Assembly (NCBI RefSeq): GCF_025766255.1
Contig: NW_026516682.1
Coordinates: 372,001-436,000 of the forward strand
Source: Zychaea mexicana
Taxonomy: Eukaryota; Mucoromycota; Mucoromycetes; Mucorales; Lichtheimiaceae
DNA length: 64,000 nt
Direction of reading: 5' to 3'
A program made the translations under genes and the position numbers. Below the pieces are notes generated by a model. The model saw only the letters and a program-made list of their open reading frames with translations, did no database searches and was not told the DNA's origin. Of the stretch, positions 23,730 through 36,033 are shown piece after piece; positions within the stretch are counted from its first letter, which is position 1, and the number at the start of each line of letters is the position of its first letter.

Positions 23730-26700
23730 TTAGAACCGTGCGAGTCCACCAGGTGGTCGACGGATCAATGACCACTTTGTATCGTACTTGTGCCATAAGT
23801 CCCAACCCAAATCACTGTAGATGTCGCGTCGAATGGCCCATGCTTTTTGTATATCAGAGACAGTATCAGGCTTGATGCTCAGGTCTGACAAGTATTTCTC
23901 TACTGCCTTCAATGCGGTACCGTAATGGCCAGCGATATGGTCACGCTTGACCTTGACCAAAGTGGACACAAGAGTTCCCTCGTCTTGTCCCCATTGCTTC
24001 CATGCCTTCAAATTTGCTTCGAATTCTTGGGGCTCTTCCCTTGTCAGGGTGCATGCGTGTGCCAGGGTCTTATTTTTGTATGCGGATGCAACCTGTTGGG
24101 CCTTCTTGTCGATATCTTTGCGCTGCTCTTTAACGTCTTCAGACTCATCTGACTGTTGTTTGTTCTGATAGCGGCCAAAGAATTCGAGTAGTGGAGCTTG
24201 GTCAATTTGCTGAAGGATCTTGTCGCAGTGACCCACAATCTCTGTAGCCTTCTCTTTGGAGAGCTTCTTGTCGCTATCAGACGACGATGCCAAAAGACTT
24301 TCAACAACACCGCCGGCCGTCTTCCAGATAGCATCGATCTTGTAGTTGAGGAGTGTAATGTCATTGGGATAATCTTGCTCCAACTTGGCCAGTAGCGCCT
24401 GCTGCACTGTGGAATTTTCACCAAACTTGTCAAGATACGATATTTGAAGGTCGCGCACTGCATCAGCCATTTGGCTCTTGATCTTGTCGTCTTCAAGGGT
24501 CTTTTTATCTTTGCTTGATTCCTTCGACGATCCGGAGCTTGACTTTGGTTCTGGAGGGATCACATAGATTACCTGGTACTGTCCTCCATCAACTTTGTTA
24601 CTTGTAAAGGCCAGTTTGCCCACCAGCGCATCGCCTGGCTTTGCTTCTTTGGGAACCCATTGTTGGTCTTTGAGAGGCGGCGCAATGTAGCAAACCTTTG
24701 GATCATGCTTCTCCAGTTGTAGTTTGGAGATCGATCCGCCAGAGTAGACATCCTTGATGTTTCCGTATGTGCTGAAACTGACATTCTTGATATTCATATC
24801 TAATTCGCAAATAGTACTCTTGAGCTTCTCCAGAGCGCCTTCATCCTCGGTCGTCAGCTGCAACATGATAGTGTATTCGCCCTTTGTATCTAGTTTGAAG
24901 GTATGATCGAACACGTCGAGATAGCCCACTACCTTGCGGTTGGCATCATATACTATTTAAAGATAAGTTTAGCATCATACTTAATATTAGGGTATTTGCA
25001 GCTTTAAAACTCACCAATGCCAAAGACACCAGCAAGGAAATGTTCATATAACTGGTTCATGACCGTGGGGAATCGAGGAGTGATTGAAGTGCCGTTATCA
25101 ATTTTGAATGTGTAAGACAGTACAAGGGCGTACATAACCCGTGTGTCTGGTAATGTGTTGCGGTCTGCGTGGAGTGGTGCAATGGTAGCATCTGTTGGTC
25201 TAAGGTATTTACGCAGCTTATCTAAAAACGCCGAGTTAGTGACTCGAGTAGCAGAGAGATCAAAAAACGAAGGAGAGAGAGGATACTTACTAAAACTCGT
25301 GCTGATATCGACTTTGTTCTCCTTGCGGACACCGGCAACAATATCTAACCGTGTAACTTGAGGTTCCAAGTGGAGTACACCCTGCCCGTCAGCAAGGTTT
25401 CCGGCAAGACGTACACCATGAAACTCAATCTCAAGGTCAACAAAATGCTTGCCGAGACCAGACCAGAACTGTGCAAGACAGAACTCCATGTTCAAGCCGC
25501 CACGGACTGCAAATCGAACTGTAATGACTTGATCTTCGGAGCTAGAGTCGCCAAAAGATCCTGATCCAAGGAGAAACGTGTATGTTTGCTTGTCCTTTTG
25601 GTTCTTTTTTGGAACAAGCTGAAGCAAATGTAGCATGAATCGAGCCGGGCATGTATCGACATTCGTCTTGGCTCGAAGTGTCAGCTTTGCATAGGTTGCG
25701 CCCTCTGGAACTTGCACGAAGCGGCGCATGATATCACCTGGTCCGAACTCAACGTTTCGATACTCCAAAGAGCCTTTGCCAGGCACGGTAGGCTTGACAA
25801 CGGATACAGGAACCTTAAAGAGTGGTCCCCGTTCGGGTGCAGCGGTATCATAGCCGAGGATTTCACCGTAATGGAATTCGCTTTCGCTCAAGGAGGTTGG
25901 ATCAACCTTGACCTGGAACGCATTACCTAAACATTATTCTTTGTTGAGTTCTTTTTCTCTTAAATTTTGTTCGAGAAATAAAGGGTAACCATTCAATATA
26001 CCTCCTGAAGAAAGATACAAGTAATCTGGTACTCCAATCCAGGACTCGCTAGCCACCAAAGCAATGCGTGCGTCATACTCAAACTTGGCCCAGTTATACT
26101 TGGGATTCTCGGGATCTGTCTCACCCATAAAAGTTGGACGTACTTTTACTGCGAGATACTGGACTTGGCTGGTTTCGTCTCGCTCGCGAAGATAGATGCC
26201 ACGCTGGTTTCCTCTCTTTAACACGCCCACCTAAAGTACCAATTTGTCAACACAGATAGAGAAGAAATCGATGTGCTGAAAGTGTTACCTTAAACATAAT
26301 GTCAAGGTCCTTGCAGTGCTCGTAAGTCTCAAGATACTCCCATGCCTTATCCACTTGAATAAATCCAACATTGAGTGGGTCATTCACGGACTTGCCAGTT
26401 TGTACAATAGCAGTTTTCAAACGATAAGGCGTATGGCTCTGATTTTTAGCCTTCAAACCGGAAACAAGCAACGCGACACAGCCACAGGCATTAGGACTAT
26501 GCAGTACAAGTTAGTATTAAGAAATTTGCTTCGTGTTGAATGGACGTCCGATGAGGAAGCTGTAATCACATACCTGGACATACTGGTGCCATTCTTCAGA
26601 TCGAGACGATTCAATCCGTACACTGGAACACTTGTAATTGCACTTCCTGGAGCATAGATATCTACGCCCTGATAACCATCCGTGCACGGACCGCGCGACG

Positions 26701-28417
26701 ACCAAGTGTAGGGCTTTTCTCCGACAGATTCCAGTAAAGCATACTCTGCTTGCATTTGCGCATGCTTGACGAATGCACCGACAGTAATGAAGCTAGCAGA
26801 CATGCCAGCAGGAGCACCAATAGAGCTAAAGCAAGGACCGTCATTGCCAGCACTTGTAACAAAGATACATCCAGATTTGGAAATGGCCTCTTCAGCTAGA
26901 AGGCGGATAAAGTGACCGTCGTTCGGGAGGCCGCTCGATTCACCATATGACATGTTTGCAAGGTCGACCTTGTTAATGGCCATATGTGCGGCGGCACGTG
27001 TCAAGCCAGGACCAGTTTCCATGGAGCCAAGTCGAGCGTCACCAATGCGCAACGAAACAATTTGTGCACCGGGAGCAACCTATTTCCATCCACCCCAAAA
27101 AAACACGCGTATTTAATGGAATCGTTCCTCTCCTACGTTCCCGCTTTAATAAAACATACGCCATTCAATGCTGGGTCCTCAGGAAAATTAGCAGCAGTAA
27201 TACCGGCAACATGCGTGCCGTGGCTACCTGCGAGTGTGACGATACTATGTAGAGACATTAGTATTTTCACCGATTATTCGAGTCACCTAGTGTGCGATTG
27301 CTTACCTAAGCAGATTTCCGTCTTCGTAAATGTTGACAGAAAAGTTGAGCAGGTCTGCCTTTCCGAACGTATGGTACTTTAGTTCCTTTCGGTAGTCCGT
27401 CAAGCATGGCTGGCCTCTAAGATCGCCAGATTCGTTTACATCGATCACTGCGCGCCAATCCTGACCGTCAAAGAAAACCACACAATCCAGGATGACACCT
27501 GGATCATCGTACGATTTGATTAATTCTTTCAAGCTTTCGACGCGAGCCTCGAGATCAGCTTGGGTTGCTGCTAAGGATTCGTCTGCACCAACGTTAGGAT
27601 GCTCCTTTTGGAATTCCGTGATCTTTTGTTGGGCTTCGTTGAGAAGTTGAGCGTGCTTTAATTCGAATTGCTCTTTGCGTTCCTATAAAGAGCAATGCCG
27701 AGTTAGCCGCCAAAAAAGGTAAAAAATGACTATTTCAGTTCAATCCAATTTTTTCCCTCTTACCGATTTTAGTCGTCGGATAAGCTCAGAAGGAAACAAT
27801 TCATACGCACGTTTGAGACCGACTCTGTACGCGCCTGAGGGGCATTTCCAAGAGGGATCCAATGTCAATTTTCTGCCGCTCAAACCTTGAATCACTTTGA
27901 GACCATTCTCTTCGGTAGGTTTAACAACCATGGTCGTGTCAACATCGCCTAAAGGATATATGTGTGAGTGCAACTACAAACATACAAGCGTGGTATACGC
28001 ATACTATTTCTTGCATATACCTCCTCCTGTGCAGTCAACCATATCGATGACTTTGGGTTTCCCGTCTGTGGTAACCTACACAGATACATCCACCTTGCTT
28101 AGCTTTCAAGCATATCTACTTTTAGTTTCGAGATCTCTATCTTTGTAATGCTAACCTGCATTCCAGCAGCGCCAGGATCGACACCTTTTTAAAACAAGAA
28201 TTTTTTGTGTGAGAAAGACTTTCAGGAACGGTGCCTTGCTGCTACTGGTGGTTATGCTAAAAAGGTTGAACGGCATACCTGTGTCAAGAATGGCGACAAC
28301 AGTTCCTCTACCGTCGTACTCTGGAAACTTTTTTAGGAAAGCTGCTGCTTGAGTATCTTGCTTTGGCATCAAGCCATGAACAGGGTATTCCCCAATTGGC
28401 TTGTCGAAACTGGCCAT
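23730..28417 (-). CDS. TPP2: Tripeptidyl-peptidase II (giant subtilisin-type exopeptidase)
   Basis: Twelve minus-strand exons: 28279-28417, 28156-28184, 28021-28075, 27764-27948, 27306-27682, 27160-27244, 26574-27079, 26289-26496, 26002-26230, 25291-25926, 25015-25221, 23730-24952; 1292 residues. The subtilase triad is visible: Asp45 in AILDTG, His270 in GSHGTHVAG, Ser457 in NGTSMS, plus the oxyanion Asn in TSAGNDGP. A long insertion between Asp and His (about residues 80-230) and an extended C-terminal half with Ig-like and helical segments are typical of TPP II, which assembles into megadalton spindles in the cytosol and removes tripeptides from proteasome products (family knowledge). No signal peptide is present, which agrees with the cytosolic location and separates it from secreted subtilases. 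Intron 25222-25290 is 69 nt and open in frame, so retention would insert 23 residues. Confidence 0.95.
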
Positions 28418-30462
28418 TTTGTGGTGTTGGAGAAAGAAAAGAATAAAGCGAACGCGTAATTACGGCTGCGCCATTGGTGGCTGTAGTACAGAAAACAAAG
28501 GCGTCAGGCTATTGGCTACATGCAATGTTTGTATTTCCGACGAGCACAGTGTTAACGTGCATCATTCTGGCCTCGGGCTTAAAGGCTCATTCCTATGTAT
28601 CAACATAGCATTACTTATTAGTTTCGAACCAGTATAGCGAAATGTAGCAGCATATGCTTAACTTTTCACACATTACTCCTAGTCTCCACATATGCAACGG
28701 CTCTTTGTATCCCACCCTCACATTTTCAACGATACAGCCACATTGTCAATAAGCAGCATATACAGTACGTTGATGAGCGACGTTATTGTTGCTTCATAGC
28801 TACTGAGCGTATCAAAACCTCTTTCAGTAGCTTCAGCGGCTTGTCTTCTCCTTTTTAAAAAGGCTGTGTTGTTCAACTTGAAAGCATCTTTAGAATTTAT
28901 GAGAGAGTTTAATAGCATAATTTCCTTGCGATGCGACTTCTCAACTTGGACCACCTTCAGACGTGATAATATAACCTTGGCGTGTGTCCTCATTTTCCAC
29001 GTACGCTAATGATGCTATTGAAAGGTTGAAAAGAGCATGAGATATGCTGGGCAAGCAAGGGTATGCACACTGGTATACTCTCACACAATGGTGCTACTAA
29101 TTGTTAACCCGAGGCTACTTCTTCTAAAGGCGCTCTGTCATACGGATATATGTTCCGAAATCGGATACAGTACACTAATCGTATTTTGCCAACTTCTCTT
29201 AACTACAATGGCCTATAAACTAGAGGCTTTGCACCTGGGATGCCTGCTGCAGTTATGAGTACGACTAAGCGCAGAACTAATTGTTCTCCTTGGATTTTCA
29301 AGGATCGTTATGAATGCATCGGACACTTCCACAAGAATAATTGTTCTACCGATGGTTTAGCCATTTCTACAGCTAAACTGATTTGAACAGGTCTAAGCGG
29401 CTGTCATCATGTGCCAAAATTCAGGCGAGTTGGTAATTTGGTATTATAGAAAGAGGTTATATGATTGTATGCCTGTTTGGAAGTGAAAAGACGTCATATA
29501 TTAATGTGCTGTATTGTTGCTTAATCCATACTAAAGGTATAACAGTTGAACACATTGATTATCAGATTTTGTGATCGATGGGGATCATGAAATACTAATT
29601 AACGTGGCGAGGCCAATGAAAAATCCAAAATCCCCACAAAAAAGCACCTCACTCATCCAAAGATGTTGTTCAGATGCAACTCAAGGGGCTCAGTTTCAAA
29701 GCGATACAATGAATAGCGTTTACAGTGGTTCCCCGTTTAATTCATTTGCTCTCAATAAGATAAACCCTCAGTTTCTATACTCCTCTTTAGGCATATAACA
29801 CCGCTTGAAACACCCTCGTTTTGTGCCAACCCTCAGTAGTTTCAACACTTTATAGACCGGTTGAAATTAAACAGGGAACCACGGTATGGTGACCGTAGGA
29901 GAGAAAATATGACCTTCAGTATGAATTGAAGCAGTAATGATCCATCCGCCATTATAGGCCCACGGTACATAAAGCACGATACTACAGTAAAAGAACGCTT
30001 AAACCTATCTACCAACATAGGCTGAACACTACACATCTGATGATTACTTGAAGTCTGCGAATATACAGTATAATATACTTTAAAAGAGGAAGTACATACC
30101 ATGTTTGATAATCGCTACATATATCAAAACTGAAGAAGAAAACTCATCATTTCAATTTGAGCTTTGTTATATATACACAGATATTGCGCACGCTAATGTC
30201 AACCTGTAGACTAAGTGACGATGAATGTTATCTGACATCTGTGGTACGTTACAGCTTTGTCGCAGAAATAATAAAGAATTTTGTGCTTTATCTTGTAGTT
30301 AGATGCATGGCGCACCATGAAAAAAAAACACCTCAAAAGCCAACAAAATTTATCAACCATTTATTATTTGCATGTTTGACTTCGATTCGACTTTGTTATT
30401 TTGTTATTTAGAAGCTGGATAATGCTATTTACTGTGTGAAAGGAAGAGCAGTAGGAGGGCAT
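28418..30462. other. Gene-poor interval of 2 kb
   Basis: Between the TPP2 start and the CCDC6-like stop. The left 300 bases are presumably the TPP2 promoter. The only open frame with a protein-like look is the minus-strand one at 28718-28993, listed separately. The remainder is AT-rich, with no repeat, tRNA or transposon relic I can recognise. Confidence 0.4.
28718..28993 (-). CDS. Possible small protein, unknown
   Basis: A 91-codon minus-strand open frame with ATG start. The peptide is basic and helix-prone at the start (MRTHAKVILSRLKVVQVEK), contains FLKRRRQAAEATERGF, and ends in a hydrophobic stretch (SLINVLYMLLIDNVAVS). It could be a short coiled-coil or tail-anchored protein, an exon of a larger gene, or chance. 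No family is recognised and no neighbour supports a role. Confidence 0.25.
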   Translation of the reverse strand: MRTHAKVILSRLKVVQVEKSHRKEIMLLNSLINSKDAFKLNNTAFLKRRRQAAEATERGFDTLSSYEATITSLINVLYMLLIDNVAVSLKM

Positions 30463-32816
30463 TTACGGGTGAGGAGGGTGTTGAGGTGGAGGAGAGCTTA
30501 AGCCAAACAATCCACCCGATATACGTCTTGCTGCAGCCTCTCTCCTCGATAAGCTACCTGACGCTGAGCTTGTAGATTCTATGCAGAGAAATTCAAATAA
30601 GTAAAGCTATAGAGGCATGGCTCATTTTAAAATTGTACCTGAACGAGATCGTGACACGCTGCTACCTTGATCGGGAATTGCCTGTGGTGAAACGGTGCTA
30701 TTCGTACTGCCTTCATGCTGGTTTGTGGAGGTATTTGTTGAAGTGGACGTGCTGTTATCAAGCTGTAGCGGAGGGATGGCATTCAAATTGACGTTAGCCT
30801 TGTCCGACGTCATTGATCTTTGAGAAGAAGTTGAGGTGGAACGTCGTGCCTATATCCACAAATCGTCAGCGTCTCTTTTTACCCTTCTTTTTTTTTTAAG
30901 AAAAGCTTAAATAATTACCCGCACTTGTCTTCCTGGTGAAGGTGGGACGGATCTGAAGACAGCAGGAATCCTATGTGCATATAGCTAAATGAGATATTCG
31001 AGCAACACAAAAATAATAGGAGAATCCAATAACAGGGACAAGGGTCTTACCCTTCGTCAGAAGGTATATCTTCAGTAGACATATCATTCTGCTTGCGGAA
31101 CTGAACTAGCTCACTCTTGTACTTGTTGCATTGCTGAGTCTTGGAGAGGTCTAGCATATGGGTAGCTTTCAATGTCAGAAAGGGCACACAAAGTTTATGC
31201 AGCATATTTTTACTTTGTTTAACCTTACATTCTTTTTCCATTTCCATTGTCTTGTTCTTTAAGGCCGTGATCTCTGCACGCAGCACTTCAATGAGTCCAG
31301 TGGGAGGCACATCTGGATTTGCACCAGTTGCATGTGGGGATATCCACTTTTTTGCACTTGTCAACAAGTGTTGTTAGCATCTTTACTATGTACTATGAGC
31401 TTAATTTCACACAAGCCCTTATTGCTTACTTTAAGGACGGGGATGAACCGGCTCCAGTAACTGCAGGACTTACAGGCAGTGATCCCGGAGATACATCTTG
31501 TATGCTTCTGGCAGAAGGTGACTTCATCGGCTGCTGTGCACGAAGAGAATCCAACTGCTTTTGTAGTTTGTTGACAATGTATTCCTGCTCTTGCTCCAGC
31601 GCATTTTCCATATCGATTTTTTCTTTTTGAAGCTACAAGTCAAATAAAATCAAACGAATTAATTGCCATGGAGACCGGGTGTGACCTTATTTTGCCCTCC
31701 ACCCTTCCTAGCTACCTGGTTTAATCGCTTTTGCAGCATATTGGTCAAGTACTCCTCTTCCTGTTCCACCTGCACTAGCAGTTCCCCTTTTTCCTTTTTG
31801 AGACCCGAGATGCGTTTCAACAACTTGTTTGAGATGTACTCTTCTTCCTGCTCAGCGAGCACTGTCTAATATAATTGCATGAATTTTCAGTCTTCCATCG
31901 CATCGGAGGTTCAACTTTGTTAAAAAGCCCAAGGCAAGCACCACATACCATATCAACTGTCATCTGTCTCAACATCTGATTATCATGGCGTAGAATATTG
32001 ACATGACCTTGTTCCGTCTCCAAATCAAATTCGAGTTTCTTTATACGCGCTTCCTGGCTGATGCATGTTTCGTGCAGTTTTTTGATTTCTTGCTTGATTT
32101 CATTTGTATTTTCCAAACTGAGCAGATGATCCAGCCGTGATATCCTGTCACTATGAACACAAAATATGTATGAGAGATACATGTCCTATCTTCTTGTGTG
32201 CATCTTTATGTGTATGATTATGATTTTCCAGCACTGTAAATCCCTTCTCCTTTTCTTGCCACATTTTCGTTCTTTAAGGCCCTACGTCTTTTCCACCCTC
32301 TCTTAACTCTATCTCACGCAAATTATTAAAAAAACAAAGAAAGCGTACCTGGATCCTGCTTGTAACTGATTCAGTTTTGCTTGAAAAGCTTTTGCGCGTG
32401 TTTCCAAGTCAGCCTCCAAGTTGGCTTTATCCTTGCGTGCCTGTTCATAATTGCAAAACATGTAGATTAGAGCACAATGTTCCCCCCCCCTTCTCCTCTT
32501 CTCTGTCCACCAAGAAAGACAATATTTACTCTATCTAGCTGTTCGCGGAGAGACTCTGTAAGCTTTTGCTCACTCTGGTGAACTTCGCTCCAAGTTGGGT
32601 CACTCTGTTAAAAAGTTTCCATCAGTTTCCATGTCGGATTATCCAGTATTGAACGCACACAACAAGTTTGAGTTAAAAGAAGCAATCATTGATGCGTACT
32701 TGAGGTTTATTGCATTCACCTGACAGGCGTTCTTGTCGTGCAGACGTTTCGTTCACGGGATTGGGCTGGTTTCTGTTGGTTTCAGTCGTTGTCATTTCCG
32801 TAACTGGATCGCTCAT
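30463..32816 (-). CDS. CCDC6-like coiled-coil protein
   Basis: Eleven minus-strand exons: 32700-32816, 32530-32604, 32349-32440, 31949-32150, 31716-31865, 31430-31632, 31224-31356, 31051-31139, 30919-30970, 30639-30849, 30463-30578; 479 residues. The middle is a long coiled coil with the repeated CCDC6 signature: AEQEEEYISNKLLKRI, then VEQEEEYLTNMLQKRL, then LEQEQEYIVNKLQKQL. After it come Ser/Pro-rich patches and a Ser-rich tail with SRSRS, as in the animal protein. CCDC6 is a cytoskeleton-associated phosphoprotein linked to DNA-damage signalling in animals; the role in fungi is not known. Exon 1 donor choice (32700 rather than 32720) was made because only it keeps the frame. Some exon edges may be off by one base. 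Confidence 0.85.
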
Positions 32817-33057
32817 GCTTTTTCAAATGTGTATGTCAAACTTTTTAGGTTTATCCCTGAAATGAGTACAAAACCTAGCGAAAGTGATGCCGTTTATAGT
32901 GACAAACAGATTTGATCAAAAAAACAGAATGTCACGAAGATATTGAAAAAAGTAAAAGGGAAAGTGGAACGAAAGAAAGAAAAAAGAAAGCTCTCTGTGC
33001 ATTGTCGGCTCTAAGGCACCTGTTTGTCGGTGTTTGGCGAAATCAACGAGAACTCCT

Positions 33058-35852
33058 TTATGCGCCCATTATTGTTGCGCTTATAAGGATCCAAAAAAAT
33101 ATAATAAAATAGCCAAGATTGACATAGTCTGCAAGCGGCCGAACTGTGAGTTTCTTTGGCAGAAAGGGTACCCTTCCTGGATGTAAGCGTTGATACTACA
33201 GTATCATAGCAGAAGACAGTGTAGTTAGTTGCGTGTGTGCGCGTGAGGAACACTGATTACAATATGTGGCATGTTTATCCATATAAATGACTGTCATACA
33301 TACGTGTCTGTTCATCCAGCGGTCGAATGGTATGATCCAGCGCACCATAAACATGAGTTCGTAGGACGTTACAACTTCTTCGGCACGAGGACCCACCACC
33401 GGTATATTTTCATGGCTGCACCGCATCTGTCCTTGTCTCACCATCGCCTTTTCATCTTCAGTCAAAAAACCACCGTCGTGAAGCCCAGCAAGAGGTGCTT
33501 TTTCTTTTTTAGGAGGAGCTGAAGGTATAGACCGAGCGGATGTGCTTTGTAGCGTAGAGAAGATAGATCTTGATGTGCTTGTTGCTTTTTTGTGGACCGG
33601 TTTCGGGAGCTAGATGAACAGCATACACATACAAAGAAGGAAAAAGAGTCCCACATCCCCAAGGGAATCCGCTGTTACAGATATGAAAACCATTAGATAC
33701 ATTAAAGAAGAGAGGAAACATACCACGAATACAATTGCGAATGATTTAGAGGCCTGTTGTAGTTCTTTCAAGTATTGGGCTGACTTTGCAGGCATCGAAG
33801 GAGGACCACCCCACCGTGATGCACCATCAGGCTGAGGAATACTAGCTTGGTCTAAAGCATCCAGTGACTCAACCAAGGGCTTCGATCGAGGACTCGCTTC
33901 TTTAATAAACAGATTGGTGCAGGTCCACGTGCCACCGTTCAGCTGAATCAGGTCATCGTACGTCTTTTTCAGAATAGCTTGAACATGATTTTTTTGGTCT
34001 CCAAAGTATCTAGCTGCGAGCACATCGATTGCTTGACGATTGACATGCACTGCTGATGCTGTTGTCGTCGGTGTGGTCTCTTCCTGTAGCCGTACTAGCG
34101 CTTGTTCAACATGGGACAGAAAGTCAACAAGACCTTCCGCTTTGAAAACATTGATAAGCGTGCACGTAATTCGTATTTGATTAGAGGGCTTGGGCGTTGC
34201 TGGCATTGTTGCTGTGGCTCTTGCTGTCGTGCTCATAGAAAGAGTTTGCGTATGAAAGTGAGGAAACGGTGCGGTCGTGGTTGGAGCAGGAGGAAGAGGT
34301 ATGTCGGGATAAGTAAACGTTCGTATTCGTTGCAAGAACATAATAGTGAGAGGGATATAGAATAGAACGTTTTCCATAATGAATTGAGCCCAGCTGTCCG
34401 CAATGGGTCGAAATGTTTGGTTCTCGGTGCCATTAGGTCTTGCGCCCAACATCCATGGCATTGTCCACAGAGACCAAAGTGATATAACCTAGTAAATAAA
34501 TCAGTCTAACGTTATCGTATAACGAGCACTTCTACTTTGTCTAATTCTTCGTGAGACTCTTACTTGGAGATAGTCATCGTCTCTGGCCCAGTTAAATGCA
34601 AGGCGCGAAATCATTGCGTACAGATGGTCCTTGACTGAGTTGTATACCATCCGATAACTGTTCCACGTGGCATTGTCGCTGTAGCATCGTCGTAAGTCAC
34701 CAGAAACGATGTACCTTACAAACAGTGCAATAAAGTGCATTCTTCCAGGTCCGAGTTTTTGCATCGGAGCAACCCAAGTGTTGCGGATCCAGGTTTCAAT
34801 GCACTCATCTAGGAAGAACGTTCCGACGGCTGGATGAAAGTCTGTGGGTTGTCCGCATGGTATAAAATGCCGCATGTACTCTTTCATTAGCTGTTCGTAT
34901 ACACTTCCAATGATTGACCGTGGTCGTGGCTGCTGGTTGTACTGCTGTTGTTGATGTAATTGTTGATTTGATAACGAGGTGGCGCTGCTATTAGGTCCAG
35001 CTATCCGCGACCCGCCCAAAGAAGAAGAATTCGTGGAAGCAGATACTGAAGAAGAGGTAGCGACGTTACTCATAGTTGACATAGTAGACGACATTCTTGA
35101 GGCAAATGCAGACGGTGGCGCAGCTGTTACAGGTATCGTTGGTGTATTATGCGTAGCCACCTTTACCACGTGATGGAGGAAAAATTGGACAATGTTGAAT
35201 TTGACGCGGTATTCACCAGACAACGGTCGTGGAAATATTGTCGACTGCCGTATGGCCGATTCTCGGATATCTGATGTGCCTGTGCGGGAACGTTTCTCGA
35301 AATGGACACAGTTCGTATAGAGTCGTGGTAAATACTGGGTCGCACCGGCAGCCAACGCCTTGCGGACGTCCTCCTAATTCCACATTTAGTACATTACAAA
35401 AATGCATCACGAGCTTATTGAAACACCTTAAAAGTTGAGCTTACCGAAAACGCTTCCGGTGCCATATCGTATGAATAGTTGGGATACTTGGCTAGAAACA
35501 TCAGAGCTTTCAAAAATGGACCATCACGGCGAAACGCGCGTCGTATTGCTGCGTCGTGCTCTGGTTGATTTTCTATATGAATCCATCCTCTATCTCGGTC
35601 TTAGCACAGGCATGAACAAAGAGGATCAAATAAAGCAAGTGGTGTATTTGGTGTACGTGTATGTTTGTATGTGTACCTGCTTGTAGGTGATCCAAACACA
35701 ACTGTAAGAATGCCTGGCAAAGCAGAATGAAGCGATCGCGCATGCTCCATTGACATTACAGTCGTATTAATGTATACATCACAGTAATCTTGAAGATAGT
35801 CGCATGCTCCTGGGATGGATTTGCTTTGAAATGCTTTTAAAAGGTCCACCAT
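33058..35852 (-). CDS. SMPD4-like protein (neutral sphingomyelinase 3 family)
   Basis: Six minus-strand exons: 35677-35852, 35445-35589, 34564-35373, 33724-34488, 33304-33609, 33058-33195; 779 residues. Matches to the SMPD4 family are spread along the length: an N-terminal helical part with LPGILTVVFGSP and GWIHIE, then EYRVKFNIVQFFLHHV, then ECIETWI, then SLWTMPWMLG...WAQFIMENVLFY, and near the end FLTEDEKAMVRQGQ with PVVGPRAEEVVTSYE. A single C-terminal membrane segment (YFIIFFWILISATIMGA) closes the protein, as in the animal enzyme at the ER and nuclear envelope. Sphingomyelinase activity of the family is debated and classical catalytic residues are not evident, so only family membership is claimed. 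A Ser/Thr/Gln-rich insertion occupies about residues 180-240. Confidence 0.75.
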
Positions 35853-36033
35853 GACTTGTAAATCGTCTCGTCCTTTCTATTGTACTGCTGTGCGAGAGGA
35901 TTTGGGGGGAGAAAGAGTTGGAGAAACGCGAAAGAGAGCCAGCCAGCCACTTATCCCCCCAAGGAAATATTTAAGAAATTATTTTTTCTGTTCTCCACTG
36001 ATTCAAACAGTTTGACATTTGCACATAATTACC

